Shown here piece after piece: positions 6,905 through 13,239 of a DNA stretch of 19,618 bases. The translations under genes and the position numbers were made by a program. Origin of the DNA: an uncultured Oscillospiraceae bacterium (GTDB taxonomy: Bacteria; Bacillota; Clostridia; Oscillospirales; Ruminococcaceae); contig CAKSHG010000017.1 in NCBI GenBank assembly GCA_934456315.1, positions 1 through 19,618 on the forward strand. The letters run 5' to 3'. The notes beneath the pieces are model-generated. The model was not told where the DNA came from. It did not search any database and worked only from the letters and a program-made list of their open reading frames with translations. Within the stretch, counting starts at the first letter, position 1. Each line of letters begins with the position of its first letter.

Positions 6905-8080
6905 TTATTTAAGCTCAAAAGTCTGACCGCAGATGGTGATCGACCTGATATCCGCAGGGTCTACAGGCTGTGTGAATATTCCGCCTTCGCCCTGTCCGCT
7001 TTCATCAATCCAGTCATAGCCATGACCCTGAGCCGCTGAAACGGCTTTTCCTTCAACATCGGCAGAAATATCAAAGCAGTAGCCATCGCCTTTAGTGAAA
7101 TCCGAAACATCTGTTTCAACGTAAACGCGGTATCCCAGCGGAGTTGCGCTGAAGTACTTTACTGTTCCGGATATATTTTCACCGTAGAAGTTACGGTTGC
7201 TCTCATTTGCGGAAAGATCTACCGTCTGGTTTATCTCCCAGGTAGTCGTTTCGAATATCGGGAAATCGACCGGTATCTCGACATGAAGCCCATTCTCGCC
7301 GAAAGAAACCATTTCGCGTTCCTTTATCTCCTCGCTCTCGGAGTGTGACGGAACGTACCTCCATACTTTGTCGAAATCCAGCGTCATGGTCTTTCCGCCC
7401 CATGTATACTTCTCCGATATCTCAGGCATCGTGTAGCAGTGCAGGATATTCCCCTCAAAAGAGATAACTCCCTCGCTGAACGAATTTACCATGCCGAGCT
7501 CCGGCTGTTCTGAAAGCGCCTTGTCAACTGCGTCAGGGATCATTGTGACCTCCCACTCTGTCCAGCCGGCTTTGGGTGAATACCCGAAATTCTCGTTAAA
7601 CACGATGTCATACAGCACATACGCCGAGTAATCGTCCGCGCATACACCCTTGATGTTCAGCTTGAAATCATCAAAGCTGTACCAGAGGTCAAGCTCCTTG
7701 CCGCCGGAAAGGAAATCGAACGGCTCGGTCTGTTCCATATACGCCGACTGCTCCGTGTTTTCACCGTTCTGTGAGATCTCCGAGGTAGAATAAGCTGTCG
7801 GATTGTGATAACCGTCATACCGCTGCGCCACTGCCTGATTTGCCTGACTGAATGCGCTGTTAAAGCTCCACCCGGTAGCCGCTCCCACGCTTACAGTTGC
7901 CGCTGCAAGCACCGCAGCCGCCGCGATTATAGTGACCGCCGTCCGGTTGAGCCGGGGCTTTCTGCTCTCGTTATTCTTCATATTTTCCGCCCTTTCAATA
8001 ACGTTCTTTATAATAGTACCGTTGTCTGTCGGGGGAGTTATCTCAGAGAAACTATCCCTGAGTTTCTTTTCAATACTCAT
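6905..8080 (-). CDS. Single-pass membrane protein, probable anti-sigma factor (DUF4179-like)
   Basis: The protein has 391 aa from the ATG at 8080, which has AAGGAGGG a few bases upstream; an ATG six codons earlier is not well placed. Residues 1-45 are cytoplasmic (MSIEKKLRDSFSEITPPTDN onward). Residues 46-68 form one membrane helix (TAVTIIAAAAVLAAATVSVG). About 320 residues follow outside, with many beta strands and a conserved-looking WSFNSAFSQANQAV just past the membrane. The layout, and the 11-base overlap with the upstream sigma gene, match the ECF-associated anti-sigma/DUF4179 group. The family name is recalled from the pattern, not searched. It should hold its sigma partner at the membrane until an outside signal is sensed; the signal is unknown. 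Confidence 0.8.
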   Translation of the reverse strand: MSIEKKLRDSFSEITPPTDNGTIIKNVIERAENMKNNESRKPRLNRTAVTIIAAAAVLAAATVSVGAATGWSFNSAFSQANQAVAQRYDGYHNPTAYSTSEISQNGENTEQSAYMEQTEPFDFLSGGKELDLWYSFDDFKLNIKGVCADDYSAYVLYDIVFNENFGYSPKAGWTEWEVTMIPDAVDKALSEQPELGMVNSFSEGVISFEGNILHCYTMPEISEKYTWGGKTMTLDFDKVWRYVPSHSESEEIKEREMVSFGENGLHVEIPVDFPIFETTTWEINQTVDLSANESNRNFYGENISGTVKYFSATPLGYRVYVETDVSDFTKGDGYCFDISADVEGKAVSAAQGHGYDWIDESGQGEGGIFTQPVDPADIRSITICGQTFELK

Positions 8081-8552
8081 CGTAGCCCTCCTTTTCAAGA
8101 AGCTGTTTAAGCTGCTGCCGCGCCCTTGCCAGCCGCGTAGTCACTGTCGTCGGCTTTTCGCCCAGGATATCCGCGATCTGCTTTACGGGCATGTCCTCGT
8201 AATAGAACATATACAGCGCTACCCGGTATTTCGGCTTGAGTTTCATCACCACAGGAAGCAGGCTGTCGTGACGTTCGGGATCAGCGGGGATATCCCCCGC
8301 CTCGTCAAGCGGGACCGCAACACGGCGCCTGAACGACCGCAGAAGATTCCTGCACCGGTTGACCGCCACGCGGATAAGCCACGCCTTGATGTGCTCGTCC
8401 CCGGTGAAATCCACGTCCGATGTGTACAGCGCAAGGAATGCGTCCTGCGTTACATCGTCGGCGTCTGCGGCATTCCGCAGGCAGCAGAATGCCGCCCTGT
8501 ATACCGTACCGCTGAATTTCTCCACCAGCCGGGTCAGTTCCTGTTCGTCCAT
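8070..8552 (-). CDS. ECF-type RNA polymerase sigma factor
   Basis: The protein has 160 aa; the ATG at 8552 follows GGAGGAG. Region 2 is about residues 8-75: FSGTVYRAAFCCLRNAADAD, DDVTQDAFLALY (the -10 recognition helix area) and HIKAWLIRVAVNRCRNLLRS. Region 4 is about 97-152, with LKPKYRVALYMFYYEDMPVK followed by the helix-turn-helix QIADILGEKPTTVTTRLARARQQL. It is the same size and layout as the other ECF factor at 6202-6684 but clearly diverged. Its 3-prime end overlaps the start of the membrane protein gene by 11 bases, so the pair is translationally coupled. The Cys pair in CCLRN is unusual and could be incidental. Confidence 0.94.
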   Translation of the reverse strand: MDEQELTRLVEKFSGTVYRAAFCCLRNAADADDVTQDAFLALYTSDVDFTGDEHIKAWLIRVAVNRCRNLLRSFRRRVAVPLDEAGDIPADPERHDSLLPVVMKLKPKYRVALYMFYYEDMPVKQIADILGEKPTTVTTRLARARQQLKQLLEKEGYDEY

Positions 8553-8569
8553 TGTTACTCCTCCGTATT

Positions 8570-8615
8570 GAAAGGCCTTTCATATATAATACACCCGGTA
8601 GACGGGTTTTGTCAC
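8570..8615 (-). promoter_or_regulatory. Promoter with two palindromes for the second sigma operon
   Basis: On the minus strand GTGACA (8610-8615), an 18-base spacer and TATTAT (8586-8591). An inverted repeat ACCCG-n5-CGGGT (8593-8607) fills the spacer, and a perfect 12-bp palindrome GAAAGGCCTTTC (8570-8581) follows the -10. Either could be an operator. The -35 is weak for sigma-A, so an ECF-type autoregulated promoter is also possible. Confidence 0.5.
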
Positions 8616-8639
8616 GCTTTCCGGAAAAAAGTACAAAAA

Positions 8640-8931
8640 GCGCCAGCCCTTATCGGACTGGCGCCCAGACCGTCGAAAAAGTCTATTTTATCTGTGTATC
8701 ATATTGGTTTTCGCTTCCTTTTGCCTCCAAAAGGAAGCGGGAGTGTGAGGGCAGAGCCCTCACCACTCTGCGCGCAGGCGCGCAGCAACGCCGTGCGAAG
8801 CACGGCTTAACGATTCAAAAGCGCTAAAGGGGTGTGGGGGAAAACAAGAGTTTTCCCCCACAGACTTTATTACTTTTCCGCCGTTATGATTTTTTCGACA
8901 AGCTGAGCGCCAGCCCTTATCGGACTGGCGC
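8640..8931. repeat. Palindrome-rich MITE-like intergenic repeat
   Basis: This 292-bp element fills the gap between the sigma promoter and the sulfur operon. Both ends carry the same 25-bp hairpin (8640-8664 and 8907-8931, identical). Just inside lie inverted copies of GTCGAAAAA (8672-8680) and TTTTTTCGAC (8890-8899), so the ends form long imperfect terminal inverted repeats. Between them are five further stems: 8712-8739 (12 bp), 8745-8763 (8 bp), 8768-8785, 8790-8806 (7 bp, GAA loop) and 8833-8862 (13 bp, AAGA loop). The right-hand hairpin doubles as the likely terminator of the sulfur operon: its one imperfect pair becomes G-U in minus-strand RNA. No coding frame is credible. A related copy lies at the right end of the window. 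Confidence 0.75.
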
Positions 8932-8954
8932 CATGACTTATTTTCAATAATCTT

Positions 8955-9365
8955 TCAGATTATTTCAAGCTGCTCCTTCTGCGCGTCCGTTCCGGAAATG
9001 TGGAACGAATTCAGGACCGGTTCTTCCCTGTTCATCAGGGAAAGTATCATGTAGCTTGCCTTGCTGTCGTAGGCAAGGCGCTTATCCTCCTCGGACGGAC
9101 GGGAGGGAGATTCCGGGTGGCTGTGCCAGTTTCCCAGCGGGACCAATCCGTTTGCACGCATGTCCTTTATTGCAGCAAGCTGCTCCTTGGGGTCCATGCT
9201 GAAATGCTCGTTGGAATGATCCGTGTTGGTCAGCAGATACACCTTTTTTATCAGCTTGTCGTCGCCCTCGATAGTTCCTGCGATAAGACCGCACGCCTCG
9301 TCCGGAAGCTCCTTTTCAGCGTGAGCGAGGATCTTCTCGTAATCAGACCTTGTAAGCTTTATCAT
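8955..9365 (-). CDS. hcyD: JAMM/MPN+ metallopeptidase (M67 family, HcyD/Mec-like)
   Basis: The protein has 136 aa from the ATG at 9365, which overlaps the upstream stop as ATGA and has GGAG seven bases before it. The longer frame start at 9383 is rejected. The JAMM zinc site is complete: E23 (in PDEACG), then H81-S-H83 and S91-x2-D94 in GNWHSHPESPSRPSEEDKRL. Enzymes of this type cut isopeptide-like bonds at the C-terminus of small sulfur carriers. In Mycobacterium, Mec+ frees cysteine from CysO; in Wolinella, HcyD trims the carrier and later frees homocysteine. It is the last gene of an operon with an E1 enzyme and a ThiS-like carrier, so the same two tasks are the likely role here. The symbol is by analogy. 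Confidence 0.9.
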   Translation of the reverse strand: MIKLTRSDYEKILAHAEKELPDEACGLIAGTIEGDDKLIKKVYLLTNTDHSNEHFSMDPKEQLAAIKDMRANGLVPLGNWHSHPESPSRPSEEDKRLAYDSKASYMILSLMNREEPVLNSFHISGTDAQKEQLEII

Positions 9366-10174
9366 AAATGTACTCCATCGCATTCAGCCTGCTCATAATC
9401 AATGAGCCTGGTTATAGTCGGGTGCTCGCCGCATATCGGGCACTTGCTGGTGTCGGACGGCAGCTTTATCTTGCGGAATTCCATCTTGAGCGCGTCATAA
9501 GTCAGCAGATATCCGGTCAGCAGGTCGCCCACGCCGAGGATATACTTGATCGCTTCCATAGCCTGGAGGCTGCCGATAACGCCGCCCATAGCGCCGATAA
9601 CACCCGCCTGCTTGCAGGTAGGAACTGCGTCCTTGGGAGGAGGGTTCTTGAATACACAGCGGTAGCAGGGTCCCTGACCGGGAACGTATGTCATGAGCTG
9701 ACCCTTGAAACGGATTATTCCCGCATGGGAGAACGGCTTCTTCGCCATTACGCAGGCGTCGTTTATCAGGAACTTTGCCGGGAAGTTGTCGGTGCCGTCG
9801 ATGACGAAATCGTAGTCCTTGATGATGTCCAGGATATTCTCGCTGTCGATGAATGTGCGATAGGTGTTGACCTTAACGTCGGGATTGATTGCCTCCATCG
9901 TTTCCTTTGCGGACTGCACCTTTGCCTTGCCTACGTCGGCGGTGGTGTGAATGACCTGCCGCTGGAGGTTGGAGAGGTCTACCTCGTCAGCGTCGGCGAC
10001 ACCGATGGTACCTACGCCCGCAGCCGCAAGGTACAGCGCCGCAGGAGCGCCAAGTCCGCCCGCGCCGATTATCAGCACCTTTGCATTGAGCAGCTTCTTC
10101 TGCCCCTTTGCGCCGACTTCCTTCAGAATGATGTGACGGGAGTAGCGCTCGAGCTGTTCGTTAGTAAATGCCAT
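9362..10174 (-). CDS. hcyF: MoeB/ThiF/HesA-type E1 adenylyltransferase (HcyF-like)
   Basis: The protein has 270 aa. It activates the C-terminal glycine of a sulfur carrier as an acyl-adenylate, using ATP, for later attack by sulfide. Visible features are the N-terminal RYSRHIILKEVG, the nucleotide loop GAGGLG (37-42), D61/D63 with NLQRQ (69-73), VIDGTDN (124-130), two zinc-binding Cys pairs (C170/C173 and C245/C248) and C187 in PTCKQAGVIG. There is no C-terminal rhodanese domain, so sulfur must come from elsewhere, probably free sulfide from the reductase upstream. The start overlaps the carrier gene stop by one base (TAATG), as expected for coupled carrier/E1 expression. MoeB or ThiF are alternatives on sequence alone; the neighbours argue for the homocysteine pathway. 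Confidence 0.93.
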   Translation of the reverse strand: MAFTNEQLERYSRHIILKEVGAKGQKKLLNAKVLIIGAGGLGAPAALYLAAAGVGTIGVADADEVDLSNLQRQVIHTTADVGKAKVQSAKETMEAINPDVKVNTYRTFIDSENILDIIKDYDFVIDGTDNFPAKFLINDACVMAKKPFSHAGIIRFKGQLMTYVPGQGPCYRCVFKNPPPKDAVPTCKQAGVIGAMGGVIGSLQAMEAIKYILGVGDLLTGYLLTYDALKMEFRKIKLPSDTSKCPICGEHPTITRLIDYEQAECDGVHL

Positions 10175-10380
10175 TACTGACCGCCTCCCATGAAATAAAT
10201 GAACTCTACGTTGTCGCCGTCCCTGAGGACTGTGTCCTCAAAGCTGCTGGAGGATACGAAATCATCGTTGACGCTGGCGGTAACGTACTCGGGGGTTTCT
10301 ACCTTCTCGTCGATAACGAGCTGCGCGAGGGTCAGTCCGTCAGCTACTTCCTTCTTTACGCCTGTTACTGTGATAGTCAT
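10174..10380 (-). CDS. hcyS: ThiS/MoaD-like sulfur carrier with masked C-terminus (HcyS-like)
   Basis: The protein has 68 aa; the ATG at 10380 follows AAGGAG. It has the ubiquitin-like small sulfur carrier pattern: MTITVTGVKKEVADGLTLAQ at the start, DGDNVEFIYFMGG near the end. Carriers of this class work with an exposed Gly-Gly terminus. Here the chain ends G65-G66-G67-Q68, so one or two residues must be removed before adenylation. This parallels the extra Ala on Wolinella HcyS, which its JAMM peptidase removes. The peptidase and E1 are the next two genes. Predicted role: carry a thiocarboxylate that donates sulfur to O-acetylhomoserine. ThiS for thiamine is less likely because no thiamine genes are near. 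Confidence 0.88.
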   Translation of the reverse strand: MTITVTGVKKEVADGLTLAQLVIDEKVETPEYVTASVNDDFVSSSSFEDTVLRDGDNVEFIYFMGGGQ

Positions 10381-10391
10381 AGTTGTTCTCC

Positions 10392-10697
10392 TTATAATGT
10401 CTTGATTATTTCTTCTATCTGTGATTTCTTCACCGCTCCGGTAACTCTCTGCACCTCTTTGCCGTCCCTGAAGAAAACCAGCGTGGGGACTGAGGTAACA
10501 TCGTACTTAGCGGCGGTTTCAGCGCCGAAATTTATGTTGAGCTTCACCAGCCTGACGCCGGAGTTTTCCTCCTCGAGCTCGGCAAGCACCGGGGACATTC
10601 TCTTGCAGGGAATGCAGGAATCGGAATAGAAATCCGCCAGCACCAGTCCCTCCGCGATATCCTGCGGGAAGCTCTCGTTTGTTGATTTTACAGCCAT
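10392..10697 (-). CDS. Thioredoxin-like protein with CIPC active site
   Basis: The protein has 101 aa, a single thioredoxin fold with no signal peptide. The redox motif is C28-I-P-C31 instead of the usual CGPC, and the cis-proline is P71 in TSVPTLVFF. The start ATG overlaps the TusA-like stop (TGATG). Position inside a sulfur-transfer operon suggests that it reduces a persulfide or disulfide on TusA, the reductase or the carrier system. That role is inference; the thioredoxin reductase encoded upstream at 13240 could be its electron source. The Ile in the active site should shift its redox potential relative to general thioredoxins, so a dedicated partner is plausible. Confidence 0.88.
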   Translation of the reverse strand: MAVKSTNESFPQDIAEGLVLADFYSDSCIPCKRMSPVLAELEEENSGVRLVKLNINFGAETAAKYDVTSVPTLVFFRDGKEVQRVTGAVKKSQIEEIIKTL

Positions 10698-10942
10698 CAG
10701 TCGCCCACCTTTTCCACGATGAGGTCGTAGGTGCCGTCCTCGTTGTTGATGAGCTTCAGTATCTTGTGACCCTCTTCCTTGATGCTGCGGGGAACGTTCT
10801 GCACAGGCTCGCCGTCGTTCATTCTTATCGAGAGTATCTGACCCTCGTCAAGCTCCTCGAGAGCGACCTTTGCCTTTACAAAGGTCGTCGGGCACACCAC
10901 GTCGGTGATGTCCACTGTGTCGTCAATATTGTAATCAGCCAT
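10697..10942 (-). CDS. TusA-family sulfur-transfer protein
   Basis: The protein has 81 aa. It has the short alpha/beta TusA/SirA fold: DVVCPTTFVKAKVALEELDE with the sulfur-binding Cys at C17 followed by Pro (CPTT instead of the common CPEP/CPxP), then LSIRMNDGEPVQNVPRSIKEEG and a final strand YDLIVEKVGD. Family members pass persulfide sulfur between proteins. The start ATG lies inside the reductase gene end (8-base overlap) with AAGGAGG nine bases upstream, and the stop shares a base with the next start. This tight packing puts it between sulfite reduction and carrier loading. Whether it moves sulfur or helps assemble or deliver a cofactor cannot be told from sequence. Confidence 0.88.
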   Translation of the reverse strand: MADYNIDDTVDITDVVCPTTFVKAKVALEELDEGQILSIRMNDGEPVQNVPRSIKEEGHKILKLINNEDGTYDLIVEKVGD

Positions 10943-11798
10943 TGCTGTAAGCCTCCTTAATTACCTGCTCGAATTTCTCGCTGCCCACGCGGTCGATGGT
11001 GAACTTGAAACGCTCGCCGGGCTTTGCGTTCTGCTCGAAGAAAACGATAGCCGCGTCGCATATCTTCAGCAGTTTTTCCTTGTCCTCGATGAACGGGATT
11101 ATCGGCTCGCCCTTGTTGATGTGGTTGCCGAACAGTCCGCCGAAGGACACTATGTAGCCGTGAACGGTATCCCACGCTTCTGTAGGACATGCCTTGAAGC
11201 AGCGGCCGCAGAAATTGCACTTGTCGTAGTCAACGCTGACCTTTCCGTCGGTAATGCTTATCGCATTCTGGCGACAGGCCTTCTCACAGACTCCGCAGCC
11301 TATGCAGGAATCTTCCTTCCATTTGACCTGGATACCGCCCTTGATACCGAGGTCGTTCTCCTCTGCCTTGAGGCAGTTGTTCTGGCAGCCGGTGATACCA
11401 AACTTGAACTTGTGCGGAAGCTCCCTTGCGAAGTAACGGTCGTCCAGCTCCTTTGCGAGGGCGTAGGTATCTATACAGCCGCTCGGGCATATCGCCGCGC
11501 CCTGACAGGCGGTGATGGTGCGGACTCTCGGTCCGCATACGCCCGGCTCAACATCGCCCCTGGCGAGCGCAGCCTTGACTTCCTCGATATCGTCAAGCTT
11601 GATGAACGGTATCTCCACGCTCTGGCGGGAGGTCAGGTGAACGTGACCGTCGCCGAACTTGTCGGATACCTCCGCGATTGCCGCAAGCTGCTTTGCGGTA
11701 AGATTACCGCCGACCACCCGCAGGCGCAGGGAAAAGTTGTTCTTCTGCTTCTGACGCATGAAGCCGCCTTTTTTCAGTGTTGCATAATCTGTAGCCAT
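10935..11798 (-). CDS. Sulfite/nitrite reductase-like hemoprotein with two ferredoxin clusters
   Basis: The protein has 287 aa; ATG at 11798 with AAGGAG upstream. The N-terminal part (about 20-90) is the ferredoxin-like half-domain of siroheme reductases (NFSLRLRVVGG, GHVHLTSRQSVEIPFI). The siroheme/4Fe-4S ligand set is present as C98-x5-C104 (ACQGAAIC) and C138-x3-C142 (GCQNNC). An inserted ferredoxin domain carries two [4Fe-4S] motifs: C165, C168, C171, C175 and C194, C197, C200, C204. It is about half the length of assimilatory enzymes and resembles the short AsrC/Dsr-type anaerobic reductases. Likely reaction: sulfite to sulfide, giving the bisulfide that attacks the carrier adenylate (as Sir does in Wolinella). 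No separate flavoprotein partner is encoded here. Nitrite as substrate cannot be excluded. Confidence 0.87.
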   Translation of the reverse strand: MATDYATLKKGGFMRQKQKNNFSLRLRVVGGNLTAKQLAAIAEVSDKFGDGHVHLTSRQSVEIPFIKLDDIEEVKAALARGDVEPGVCGPRVRTITACQGAAICPSGCIDTYALAKELDDRYFARELPHKFKFGITGCQNNCLKAEENDLGIKGGIQVKWKEDSCIGCGVCEKACRQNAISITDGKVSVDYDKCNFCGRCFKACPTEAWDTVHGYIVSFGGLFGNHINKGEPIIPFIEDKEKLLKICDAAIVFFEQNAKPGERFKFTIDRVGSEKFEQVIKEAYSNG

Positions 11799-11809
11799 GT
11801 CGTTTCTCC

Positions 11810-13036
11810 TTACAGCGCCTCTATCGCCTGTCTGAAATCTGCGATGAGGTCCTCTTTATCTTCGATCCCGACGCTTATTCTTATCGTATCTTCAAAAACG
11901 CCGGCTGTCTGTTTCTGCTTTTCGTTGCTGTGAGCGTATATCGTGCTTGACGGGTGTATCACAAGCGTGCGAACGTCGCCGATGTTTGTGGCGTTCGTGG
12001 CAAGCTTTAGTCCGTTTATCAGCCTGAACGCCCGCTCCTTGCTGCCCGTCCTGACTGTCAGTATCGCGCCGCCCTTTCCACCGAGCTGGCTTTCACACAG
12101 GTCGTGGTAGGGGTTGTCCGGGAGCGCCGGGTAATTCGGCTCCACGCCGTCGGTGTCACGGAAGAACTCCGCAAGAGCCAACGCGTTTTCGCAGCAGCGC
12201 TCCATTCTAAGTCCCAGCGTTTCCATTCCCACGGAATTCATGAACGCGTTCATCGGAGCCAGACAGGCGCCGACATTGCGCCACAGCCCGCCGCGAAGCT
12301 TCGCCAGGTACGCGAGCTTTCCCATCTTCTTGTATTCCGCAAGCGCCGTGTGCTTTCCGAAATCCCACGCAAACTTTCCGCTGTCGATGATAACGCCGCT
12401 TATCGAGTTGCCGCCGCCGTTTATGTACTTCGACGTAGAATGCACCACGATATCCGCGCCGTACTCGAACGGATTTATAAGGTAGGGCGTTGCAGTGGTG
12501 CTGTCTATTATAAGCGGTATACCGTGCTCGTGGCACAGAGCCGAAACCGCTTTCATGTCGACTATTTCAAGCCCGGGATTTCCGATCAGCTCCGCGAAAA
12601 CCGCTTTCGTCCTGTCGTTGATGAGCGGGAGAAGCTCCTCCGGAGTTACATGCTCCGCAAAGCGCGTTGTAATGCCGAACGCTTTCAGGTCGCCGAACAG
12701 ATCTATCGTTCCGCCGAACAGACCCGCGCCTGCGATGACCTCGTCCCCAGCCTCCAGGATATTCAGCATGGAAAGCGTCACCGCCGCCATTCCAGAGGAA
12801 CAGGCTACCGCGCCGAGTCCCTTTTCAAGGGCGTTAATGCGGTTCTCAAAGCTCGCAACTGTCGGATTGCTTATCCGCGTGTAGGCGAATCCCGGTGCGC
12901 GGTTGTTGAAAACCGCCTCCAGCTTCTCCGCGCTTTCCTGCGCGAATGCGCTCACCTGATATATCGGAGCGAGGGTCGAACCGGTCGCGCCTTCCTGCTT
13001 GAAGCCGCCGTGCAGCAGCTTTGTATTGAAATTCAT
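11810..13036 (-). CDS. metY: O-acetylhomoserine sulfhydrylase, PLP enzyme (MetY)
   Basis: The protein has 408 aa; the ATG at 13036 has GGAG seven bases before it. It belongs to the Cys/Met metabolism PLP family. Visible features are YTRISNPTVASFENRINALE (52-71), the phosphate-binding CSSGMAAV (79-86), the PLP-stacking area LFGGT (106-110), D178 in IIDSTTATPYL and the Schiff-base lysine K203 in HSTSKYINGGGNS. The stretch SKYINGGGNSISGVI is typical of MetY rather than MetB or MetC. It joins a sulfur donor to O-acetylhomoserine. Being first in an operon with a sulfur carrier, E1 and JAMM peptidase suggests the donor is the carrier thiocarboxylate instead of free sulfide. Its promoter lies 36-65 bases upstream. 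Confidence 0.93.
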   Translation of the reverse strand: MNFNTKLLHGGFKQEGATGSTLAPIYQVSAFAQESAEKLEAVFNNRAPGFAYTRISNPTVASFENRINALEKGLGAVACSSGMAAVTLSMLNILEAGDEVIAGAGLFGGTIDLFGDLKAFGITTRFAEHVTPEELLPLINDRTKAVFAELIGNPGLEIVDMKAVSALCHEHGIPLIIDSTTATPYLINPFEYGADIVVHSTSKYINGGGNSISGVIIDSGKFAWDFGKHTALAEYKKMGKLAYLAKLRGGLWRNVGACLAPMNAFMNSVGMETLGLRMERCCENALALAEFFRDTDGVEPNYPALPDNPYHDLCESQLGGKGGAILTVRTGSKERAFRLINGLKLATNATNIGDVRTLVIHPSSTIYAHSNEKQKQTAGVFEDTIRISVGIEDKEDLIADFRQAIEAL

Positions 13037-13071
13037 CTAATCACTCCAGACCGTTGTCTTTTATGTTCCCT

Positions 13072-13101
13072 ATTATACACCACAAAAGCATATCATGTCA
13101 A
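13072..13101 (-). promoter_or_regulatory. Promoter of the metY sulfur operon
   Basis: On the minus strand TTGACA (13096-13101), an 18-base spacer and TATAAT (13072-13077): both hexamers are perfect. The leader is only about 30 bases, so no riboswitch fits between the promoter and metY. The -35 overlaps a CCTATT half-site, which suggests repression. Confidence 0.85.
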
Positions 13102-13129
13102 TAGGTTTAGTATTATTTGCCTATTCATT
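13100..13129. promoter_or_regulatory. Candidate operator at the metY promoter
   Basis: AATAGGTTT (13100-13108) and CCTATTCATT (13120-13129) form inverted half-sites 14 bases apart, the first overlapping the -35 of metY. Both words recur exactly at 14534-14553 beside the thioredoxin promoter. A shared sulfur regulator is a plausible reader; an Rrf2/CymR-type protein is only a guess. Confidence 0.5.
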
Positions 13130-13163
13130 ATTTCTATTGCCGGTTATAAATAAATTATATCTC

Positions 13164-13192
13164 TTGACAAACGGGGAATAATATTATAAAAT
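13164..13192 (+). promoter_or_regulatory. Promoter of thioredoxin reductase
   Basis: TTGACA (13164-13169), 17-base spacer and TAAAAT (13187-13192), about 40 bases before the ribosome binding site AGGAGG. It faces away from the metY promoter, so the two divergent genes share a 200-bp control region. Confidence 0.7.
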
Positions 13193-13239
13193 AACAAGTA
13201 ATCAGATAGGCATTGTATGCCAACAGGAGGAAAAGATAA

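Noticed and set aside
8640..8931. CRISPR array because of repeated hairpins
   Set aside because: Only two direct repeat copies, unequal internal stems, no regular spacers and no cas genes.
9368..10180. 270-codon plus-strand frame opposite the E1 enzyme
   Set aside because: It mirrors a clearly recognisable MoeB/ThiF-type gene; no ribosome binding site and no recognisable motif.
9362..10380. Thiamine (ThiF/ThiS) or molybdopterin (MoeB/MoaD) biosynthesis
   Set aside because: No thiG, thiH, moaE or mog neighbour; MetY, a sulfite reductase and a JAMM peptidase in the same operon fit the homocysteine route better. Not excluded by sequence alone.
13037..13095. SAM or T-box riboswitch before metY
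   Set aside because: The promoter leaves a leader of only about 30 bases, too short for either; control by a DNA-binding protein is more likely.
12104..13153. 349-codon plus-strand frame opposite metY
   Set aside because: It is the antisense of a full MetY with intact PLP lysine; its translation is rich in Arg, His and Cys with no domain, typical of a shadow frame.
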